Part shown: positions 58,269 to 64,000 of the stretch, piece after piece
Numbering within the stretch: position 1 is the first letter of the stretch
How the letters are laid out: each line of letters opens with the position of its first letter
Source: Aurantimonas manganoxydans SI85-9A1
Lineage (GTDB): Bacteria; Pseudomonadota; Alphaproteobacteria; Rhizobiales; Rhizobiaceae
Length of the DNA stretch: 64,000 nt
Assembly (NCBI RefSeq): GCF_000153465.1
Contig: NZ_CH672387.1
Span: forward strand, 1,642,046-1,706,045
Direction: 5' to 3'
The notes under the pieces: generated by a model
What the model saw: only the letters and a program-made list of their open reading frames with translations
Told to the model about the DNA's origin: nothing
The model's database searches: none
Translations under genes and position numbers: made by a program

Positions 58269-59699
58269 TCAGCCGAGCAGCTTGCGGAAGGTCCGTTTGA
58301 GCCGGCCGGGGCGCAGCGGGTCGGCGAGGTTGGATTCGGCCAGCATTTCCTCGTCCGGGCTCAGTTCGCGCATCGGCAACGGCACCAGGCGGCGACCGTT
58401 CGTGGCGCTGACCCTGTCGACGAGGGCGATCATCGATCCGCCGTCGGCAAGCGCGTCGCGCACCGCGTTCTCGGAGAGGTCGAGATGCTCGGCCAGAAGA
58501 TCGTCCCGGATGTGGGCGATCCGTTTCGCGACCGCGGGATCGTCCTCGGATTCGATGACGAGATCGCACTCACTGTCATAGCCCATGGACCGGTTGTTGA
58601 GGTTGGCCGAGCCGATCTTCAACAGGCGGTCGTCGGCGATCATGATCTTGGCGTGGACGTAGATCGGCGTGCCGGCGGCGTTCACCGGATAGACCAGCCT
58701 GAAGCGGTCGTTGTGGTCGGCCTGGCGCACGATCTGCATCATGCGGATGCGCGAGGAATCCATGAACTCGGCTTCCAGCCAGCCATCGGCGGTGTCGGGA
58801 TTGACCACGAGGATTTCCGGCCCGTCCGGTTCGGCCAGCCGTTCGGCGATCGCTTCCGCAATCCGGCGGGAGGCAAAATACTGGCTTTCGATATAGAGGC
58901 GCTGCCTGGCCGTCGCGATGGTCGCCAAGGTCGCGCGTTCGATCTCGGTCACCTGCGGACGTTCGAGATGCTCGGGCACCGTACGGCAGATCGAGACGTC
59001 GATATTCTCGAAATCCACCGTTACGTCGCTGGGCCAGATATCGAAGTCGCCGGCGAAGGGGCCGAGCATCTTGCCGGTCGCATGGGCCCAGCGGCTGCGG
59101 GCGAGATCCGAGAGCGCCTTGGCCGCCGGGCCCGTGACGCAGGTCGTCGCGTCGTGCCAGGGGCCGAGCGGCGCCTTGCGGGGCGACAGCCGGCCCGGGC
59201 TCGCCTCGGCGTGGTCGCGGGTGTCCCAGCGCCCGGTGGTCATGTCGATGCCGCCGCAGAAGGCCAGTGCCTCGTCGATGACGAGCAGTTTCATGTGATG
59301 CGTCGAGAGCGGCGGATGCACGCCGTCGAGCCGCATCTGCACCGGGCCCGACAGTTTCCAGCGCAGCAGGGTGAGGGGCGTCTCGCCGCGGCCGATCGAG
59401 TACATCATGCCGGTATCCCATTTGAGGATCCGGATATCGAGCTCGGGCCGGCGCTTGCCGAGCCATGTGAGGAAGGGGCCGACAGGGTTGGGACCGTCCA
59501 GCGTCTTGCCTTCCGGTTCCAGGTCGATACGCGCGTCGAAATCCCAGCCGATCAGGAGGATCGAATGCCGGGCCTGCAGCATGGCATCCTTGGCCGCCTT
59601 GAAGAAGTCGGCGGCGTCGATGATGACCGACAGTCTGTCGGCCCGTTCCCGGCGCCAGAACCAGTCGTCCGTCTGCTCGTCGAGCGCATGCGCGTTCAT
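58269..59699 (-). CDS. Phospholipase D-like protein with two HKD motifs
   Basis: The 476-residue protein has the two catalytic HxKxxxxD motifs: STHHMKLLVIDEALAFCGGI near 170 and YVHAKIMIADDRLLKIGSAN near 385. The second is followed by LNNRSMGYDSECDL. Early SILLIGWDFDARIDL also matches plant- and bacterial-type PLDs. It has no predicted membrane helices, unlike classical cardiolipin synthases (Cls). It could hydrolyse phosphatidylcholine or transfer phosphatidyl groups. I chose the ATG at 59699 because GGAAG precedes it; the open frame continues upstream to 59861, toward the formamidase gene. Confidence 0.88.
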   Translation of the reverse strand: MNAHALDEQTDDWFWRRERADRLSVIIDAADFFKAAKDAMLQARHSILLIGWDFDARIDLEPEGKTLDGPNPVGPFLTWLGKRRPELDIRILKWDTGMMYSIGRGETPLTLLRWKLSGPVQMRLDGVHPPLSTHHMKLLVIDEALAFCGGIDMTTGRWDTRDHAEASPGRLSPRKAPLGPWHDATTCVTGPAAKALSDLARSRWAHATGKMLGPFAGDFDIWPSDVTVDFENIDVSICRTVPEHLERPQVTEIERATLATIATARQRLYIESQYFASRRIAEAIAERLAEPDGPEILVVNPDTADGWLEAEFMDSSRIRMMQIVRQADHNDRFRLVYPVNAAGTPIYVHAKIMIADDRLLKIGSANLNNRSMGYDSECDLVIESEDDPAVAKRIAHIRDDLLAEHLDLSENAVRDALADGGSMIALVDRVSATNGRRLVPLPMRELSPDEEMLAESNLADPLRPGRLKRTFRKLLG

Positions 59700-59820
59700 A
59701 CAGTCTTCCAGTGGCGTTTCGTTGACGGGAACGAAGCTAGCAGCAGACCCGCGCACGGAAAGCCCGTCGCGCAACGATCTTGTCGCCGATCCTCCGAAAC
59801 CTTCGGAAACGACGTGGCGG

Positions 59821-60744
59821 TCACGCGGTCGCGCCGGCCCGTTCGAGGTCCTCTTTCGCAACCCGGCAAGCGACGGAATAGGCCGGGTTGAAGACGTTGG
59901 CGACGTCGTAGCGGACCGTCTGGCCGAGGAAGTGGCTCGCCGTCACCGCGTCCATTGCGTAGTCGCGGGACAGCCAGTCCAGCATCTCCGTGGTGGCGTG
60001 CTGCAGCGCCTGGTCGAGGGGGCGGGCATTGCCGAGGGTGAAGATGCTCTCTGCATTCTCGCCACGTGGCCAGCCGATGGTGCGGCCCTTGTCGATCTCC
60101 ACCGTAAAGGCGACCTCGAAGGAGGTCTCGATGCCGGTGCCGACGATCTCGCCGTCACCCTGGCAGGCATGACAATCGCCGAGAAAGAACAGGGCACCGG
60201 GCCTGAAGACCGGGAAGGACAGGGTCACGCCGGCCGTGATGCCGCGATAGTCCATGTTCCCGCCATGAGGACCGCTGGTGGCGGTGGAGATGGCCTGGCC
60301 GAGCGCCGGCGCGACGCCGCAGCAGCCGATCATCGGCGCCAGCGGCAACACCCAGTCGCGTAGCCGCGTCGGCGGATTCTCCAGCCGCACGGTGCCGGCA
60401 TCCCTGTCGATGATCCATTCCACCCGCTCGCGCTCCGGCATTTGCGCGGCGCGTTGCGGATCGACGACGTTCGGCGCCAGGACGGAGAAGGTCCAGCCGC
60501 GGTCGCGGTTCGGCGCCATGCGCTCGATGGTGACGCGCAGCGTATCGCCCGGCTCGGCGCCTTCGACCAGAAAGGGACCGGTCATCGGGTTCGGCCGCGT
60601 GCCGACGATGGCGCCGGTGGCGTCGGCGCCCCAGGCGTCGAGCGTGTCGGTGACCACGGTGTCGCCCGGCGCGATGCTCAGCGCCGGCTCGTGCGGGCCC
60701 AGCGTGTTGTGGAAGCGTGTCGGCTGGAAACGGTGTTCGGCCAC
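59821..60744 (-). CDS. Acetamidase/formamidase family protein
   Basis: Family members hydrolyse formamide or acetamide to ammonia and the acid. The 307 residues include EPALSIAPGDTVVTDTLDA, TGPFLVEGAEPGDTLRVTIE and MIGCCGVAP with the conserved Cys. HGGNMDYRGITAG and FFLGDCHACQGDGEIVGTGI also match; together they contain metal- and catalytic-site residues of FmdA/AmdA. The start is GTG at 60744, after GGAG. No urea or nitrogen regulon genes adjoin. Substrate choice cannot be made by eye. Confidence 0.9.
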   Translation of the reverse strand: MAEHRFQPTRFHNTLGPHEPALSIAPGDTVVTDTLDAWGADATGAIVGTRPNPMTGPFLVEGAEPGDTLRVTIERMAPNRDRGWTFSVLAPNVVDPQRAAQMPERERVEWIIDRDAGTVRLENPPTRLRDWVLPLAPMIGCCGVAPALGQAISTATSGPHGGNMDYRGITAGVTLSFPVFRPGALFFLGDCHACQGDGEIVGTGIETSFEVAFTVEIDKGRTIGWPRGENAESIFTLGNARPLDQALQHATTEMLDWLSRDYAMDAVTASHFLGQTVRYDVANVFNPAYSVACRVAKEDLERAGATA

Positions 60745-60971
60745 GGGACAACTCCGGTCATTCGCGTTCCCTCTGCCTATAGCCGCGGGGACGGGGGCCG
60801 GCCAATGCCGCCGGACGACAAAACGCCGGCGGGCCGCGGAATCTCGTCCGGACTCCGCGATCTGCCGACCCGGCCTTTGCCGATTTGCGCGAGGTCAAGG
60901 GTGCTCGTGCGGGGCCAAGCTACGGTCGGGCGAATGACGGCCCCGTCGCGGCCCAGCCAAGGGAGATTTCC

Positions 60972-61790
60972 ATGTACCGGACGATACTGGTCTGCCTCGA
61001 CAACAGCGAGCGCGCCGGCGCGATCCTGCGGACGGCGCTGACGATCGCCGAGCGGCAGGGCGCGCATCTGGTCGGCCTGCATGTCGTCCAGGACGTGGTG
61101 GTCAGCATCCCGACCGAGGTGTCGCTGGAATACATCGACCAGGCCCGGCAGGCCGCGCAGAGCGAGGCCGACGCCATTGCCGAGGTCTTCAAGACGGCGA
61201 CCGCGGGCGCCGGCGTCTCGACCGAATGGCGTCGCGAGGAGCCCATGGCGGGCGATGCGGACACGGTCTGGACCCGGAATGCGCTCGTCGCCGATCTCGT
61301 CGTGGTGGGTCAGGCGGCCGGGGCGGCCGACGTGCCGCTGACCGATCTCCTGATCGAAACCGGGCGGCCGGTGCTGTTCGTGCCCTATGCCGGTGAATAT
61401 GCGCAGGTGGGCAAGCAGCCGCTCGTCGCCTGGAACGGCAGCCGCGAATCGGCGGGCGCCGTGTTCGACGCGCTGCCGCTTCTGAAGGACGCGTCGCTGG
61501 TGCGGGTGCTCTGCATCGACCCCGACAAGGCGGGCGCCAGGGCCGGCCTGGCCCCGGCCGACGACATGGCGCTGGCGCTGGCACGGCACGACATCAGGGC
61601 CGAGGCGGCCCGTTCGCACAGCGGCGAGATTTCCGTCGGCGACGAGGTCCTGGCGCAACTCGTCGATCACGGCCACGATCTTCTGGTGATGGGCTGCTAC
61701 GGCCATTCGCGGCTGCGCGAGATGCTGTTCGGCGGCGTCACCCGGCATATCCTGCAGCACATGACCGTGCCGGTTCTGATGTCGCGATAG
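60972..61790 (+). CDS. Universal stress protein with two Usp domains
   Basis: The 272 residues form a tandem pair of Usp folds (~1-145 and ~148-272). The first starts MYRTILVCLDNSERAGAILR. The second ends GHDLLVMGCYGHSRLREMLF then GGVTRHILQHMTVPVLMS. The G-2x-G-9x-G signature of ATP-binding Usps is only partly kept (GCYG...GG). The ATG at 60972 follows AAGGGAG. It precedes a cation ATPase by ~110 bases, a pairing often seen in alphaproteobacteria. Role in stress tolerance is by family. Confidence 0.9.
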   Translation: MYRTILVCLDNSERAGAILRTALTIAERQGAHLVGLHVVQDVVVSIPTEVSLEYIDQARQAAQSEADAIAEVFKTATAGAGVSTEWRREEPMAGDADTVWTRNALVADLVVVGQAAGAADVPLTDLLIETGRPVLFVPYAGEYAQVGKQPLVAWNGSRESAGAVFDALPLLKDASLVRVLCIDPDKAGARAGLAPADDMALALARHDIRAEAARSHSGEISVGDEVLAQLVDHGHDLLVMGCYGHSRLREMLFGGVTRHILQHMTVPVLMSR

Positions 61791-61898
61791 GCCGATGACG
61801 CGCAAGGCGGTTTCGCCCGCCCGGGCGAACGGTGCGCCCGTGGTGCGGCAGGACATATCCTGCCGGCACGACCATCCCTCGCGCCTCCGGGCCGCGCA

Positions 61899-64000
61899 AT
61901 GACTGCGAGCGATCCGATGAGCCCCATGAGCGCAGACCCGGAGCCGGGTCCGCTGCCGGCGGATGGATGGCACGCGCTCGACGCGGCCGCGACCTTCGGC
62001 AGGCTCGCCACGACCGCCGCCGGGCTTGGCGATGGCGAGGCGGCACGGCGACTGGCCCAGTACGGTCCGAACGCGCTGCCGGAGCCGCCGTCGCGCTCGC
62101 TGGCGCTGATCGTCCTCGGTCAGCTCAAGAGCCCGCTGATCTATCTGCTGCTCGCCGCCGCTTCCGTATCGCTTGTCCTTGCGGAGATCGACCAGGCGGT
62201 CTTCATCTTCATCGTCCTGGCCATCAACACCGCCATCGGCGCGGCGCAGGAATCGCGCGCGGAAGCCAATACCGCCGCGCTGCGCACGGCGATCACGACC
62301 GTCTGCCGCGTCTGGCGGCAGCGGACGGTGCGTCTGACGGACAGCAAGGCGCTTGTCCCCGGCGACGTGGTGATCCTGGAGGCCGGTGACCGGGTCCCGG
62401 CCGATCTGCGCCTCCTGTCCGCATCCGAACTCCAGGCCGACGAATCCGCGCTTACCGGGGAATCGCTGCCGGTGGCGAAGGCCGCCGGCGTGGCGCTGGC
62501 ACCGGACACGCCCCTTGCCGAGCGGGCGACCATGCTGTTCGCCGGCTCGACGCTGCATCGCGGAGGCTGCCAGGCGGTGGTGATCGCCACCGGCACCCAT
62601 ACCGAGCTCGGACATATCGCAGGCTCGCTGCAGAACGCCTCGGCGCCGCCGCCGCTGACCGTCAAGCTCGATCGCTTCACCCGCATGCTCGGCCTCGTCG
62701 CGCTCGCCCTGGTGGCGGTCGTCGTGACCCAGCAGCTGAGTACGGGCGCATCGCTGCACGCGACCTTCTTCGTGGCGGTGGCGCTGGCTGTCTCGGTCAT
62801 TCCCGAGGGACTACCGGTGGCCGTTACGGTGGCTTTGTCTGTGGCGACGCGCCGGATGGCCCGGCGCAACGTCATCGTGCGGCATCTGCCCGCCGTCGAG
62901 GGCCTGGGCGCCTGTACGGTTGTGGCAACCGACAAGACCGGCACGCTGACCCGCAACCAGCTGACGGCCAAGCGGCTGTGGTTGCCCGGGCACGGGGCCG
63001 TCGCGATCGAGGGCGCCGGCTTCGATCTGGGTGGCCGGCTGCTGCAGGAAGGTGTGCCGCTCGCCCCGCCGGCGCAGGAGGCGGCCCGGGACCTCGCCGC
63101 CGCGGCCGCGCTCTGCAACGACGCGGCCTTCGATCCGGACGGCGGCGCGGCGGGGCGCAGCGGCGACACCGTCGATCTGGCGTTTCTCGTTCTGGCGATG
63201 AAGACCGGGCTCGACGTTGCGGAGCTGCGCCACACAGCACGGCGGACGGCGGAATTGCCATTCTCGGCGGAGCGTAAATATGCTGCGAGCCTCGATGAAC
63301 AGGACGGCGTCCTCCGCCTGCACGTCAAGGGAGCGGCGGAAGTGCTGGTGCCGCACTGCCTCGGCATCGATGTCGATGCGGTGCTGTCGCTCGCCGACGA
63401 GATGGCCGGGCAGGGCTATCGTGTCATGGCGGTTGCCGCCAGAACCCTCGGAGTGGACGAGGCCGCGGGTCGCCGGCCCAGAATGGACCGGGCACTGGAA
63501 GGGCTGACCCTTCTCGGTCTCGTCGGCTTCATCGACCCGTTGCGCACGGAAGCAAAGGCGGCCGTCGCCGATTGCCGTGGGGCCGGCGTCGCGGTGAAGA
63601 TGATCACCGGCGATCATGCGGCCACGGCGCTGTCGATCGCCCGCGACCTCGGCATCGCAGCCCGGGCCGAGGAGGTGATGACCGGCCGCCAGCTGGACGA
63701 TCCGGCGACGGGTACAGACGCGCGCATCGCGGCGACGTCCGTGTTCGCCCGCGTCGAGCCGAGCCACAAGGTGCGGATCGTCGAGGCCTTGCAACGCTGT
63801 GGCCATGTGGTGGCGATGACCGGCGACGGCGTCAACGACGCGCCGGCGCTGCACCGGGCCGATCTCGGCGTCGCGATGGGGCGCGACGGCACCGATGCGG
63901 CCCGCGACGCGGCCGATCTCGTTCTGACCGACGACAATTTCGCCTCGATCACCGCCGGCATCCAGGAGGGCCGCGCCGCCTACGCCAATATCCGCAAGGT
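61899..64000 (+). CDS. Cation-transporting P2-type ATPase (3' truncated by window edge)
   Basis: The reading frame opens at ATG 61899, with further ATGs at 61917 and 61926, and runs without a stop to the window end. It covers ~700 residues. Family order is seen. The cation-ATPase N-domain is RRLAQYGPNALPEPPSRS. The A-domain is DESALTGESLPV. The M4 ion site is VIPEGLPVAVTVAL, the phosphorylation site is ATDKTGTLTRNQ, and GDGVNDAPAL lies in the P-domain hinge. The PEGLP motif places it in the P2 class (SERCA/PMR1-like Ca2+ or Na+/K+ type), not heavy-metal P1B. The ribosome-binding site is poor, so the start is not certain. Confidence 0.92.
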   Translation, partial: MTASDPMSPMSADPEPGPLPADGWHALDAAATFGRLATTAAGLGDGEAARRLAQYGPNALPEPPSRSLALIVLGQLKSPLIYLLLAAASVSLVLAEIDQAVFIFIVLAINTAIGAAQESRAEANTAALRTAITTVCRVWRQRTVRLTDSKALVPGDVVILEAGDRVPADLRLLSASELQADESALTGESLPVAKAAGVALAPDTPLAERATMLFAGSTLHRGGCQAVVIATGTHTELGHIAGSLQNASAPPPLTVKLDRFTRMLGLVALALVAVVVTQQLSTGASLHATFFVAVALAVSVIPEGLPVAVTVALSVATRRMARRNVIVRHLPAVEGLGACTVVATDKTGTLTRNQLTAKRLWLPGHGAVAIEGAGFDLGGRLLQEGVPLAPPAQEAARDLAAAAALCNDAAFDPDGGAAGRSGDTVDLAFLVLAMKTGLDVAELRHTARRTAELPFSAERKYAASLDEQDGVLRLHVKGAAEVLVPHCLGIDVDAVLSLADEMAGQGYRVMAVAARTLGVDEAAGRRPRMDRALEGLTLLGLVGFIDPLRTEAKAAVADCRGAGVAVKMITGDHAATALSIARDLGIAARAEEVMTGRQLDDPATGTDARIAATSVFARVEPSHKVRIVEALQRCGHVVAMTGDGVNDAPALHRADLGVAMGRDGTDAARDAADLVLTDDNFASITAGIQEGRAAYANIRK

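Noticed and set aside
57498-64000. Integrated element at tRNA-Pro
   Set aside because: No integrase, no duplicated tRNA 3' end and no compositional break that I can see inside the window.

Overview
The window is a continuous, gene-dense, high-GC stretch of bacterial chromosome. It most likely comes from an alphaproteobacterium of the order Hyphomicrobiales (Rhizobiales). Evidence for this includes the exoR-like gene beside xth; the dgt-argS-SPOR-nagZ-tatABC-serS-surE-pcm order; a fused SecDF; the clpP-clpX-lon-hup block; glyA-nrdR-ribD-ribE-ribH-nusB; and the bamE/CBP3-DUF177-plsX-fabH-ihfA-merR-tRNA-Pro order. Membrane-bound H+-PPase, TrmFO, a two-domain cold shock protein, and motifs resembling alphaproteobacterial RpoH and EcfG promoters agree with this. 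I cannot name a genus. No phage, transposase, IS element or CRISPR array is visible.

Layout. 1-2.3 kb: the 3' end of ilvD, an ExoR-like Sel1 protein, and exonuclease III facing them. 2.3-9.0 kb: erpA and dgt are divergent, followed by argS, a membrane SPOR-domain protein and nagZ. 9.1-14.6 kb: an ABC ATPase gene sits where scpA-scpB usually lie, then tatA-tatB-tatC, serS, surE and pcm. 14.7-23.5 kb: an NlpD-like envelope protein, a DUF815 ATPase, yajC-secDF, a Mth938-domain gene, a squalene-synthase-like gene and a DUF4153 membrane protein. 23.5-26.1 kb: trmFO, then a minus-strand DUF1127 gene followed by nine hairpins in three repeat units, and tRNA-Leu. 26.1-35.5 kb: protein quality control (tig, an MscS-type channel, clpP, clpX, lon) and HU. 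35.8-45.1 kb: a double cold-shock protein, recQ, a DNA glycosylase, a small stress-type DUF3008 gene, a Pit phosphate transporter, a NUDIX hydrolase, an L,D-transpeptidase and glyA. 45.2-57.6 kb: nrdR-ribD-ribE-ribH-nusB, an MFS gene, hppA, bamE, CBP3-DUF177-plsX-fabH, ihfA, merR and tRNA-Pro. 57.8-64 kb: a more variable block with a small membrane protein, a phospholipase D-like protein, an acetamidase/formamidase, a universal stress protein and a P2-type cation ATPase that runs off the end.

The most interesting part is 25.06-25.58 kb. A 47-residue DUF1127 gene on the minus strand is followed 22 nt later by three tandem ~129-bp units of three hairpins each. In RNA sense every loop carries UCCUCCC or CUCCUCCC, an anti-Shine-Dalgarno-like motif. 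The stems differ between units but keep pairing, while the loops stay constant. This matches the design of the CcaF1-CcsR ('cuckoo' RNA) loci known from Rhodobacter and other alphaproteobacteria, with an extra terminator-like hairpin in each unit. Other regulatory signals include a perfect match to the EcfG consensus before the DUF3008 gene, RpoH-like sites before clpP and lon, a perfect hairpin between tatA and tatB, and several inverted repeats in promoter regions.
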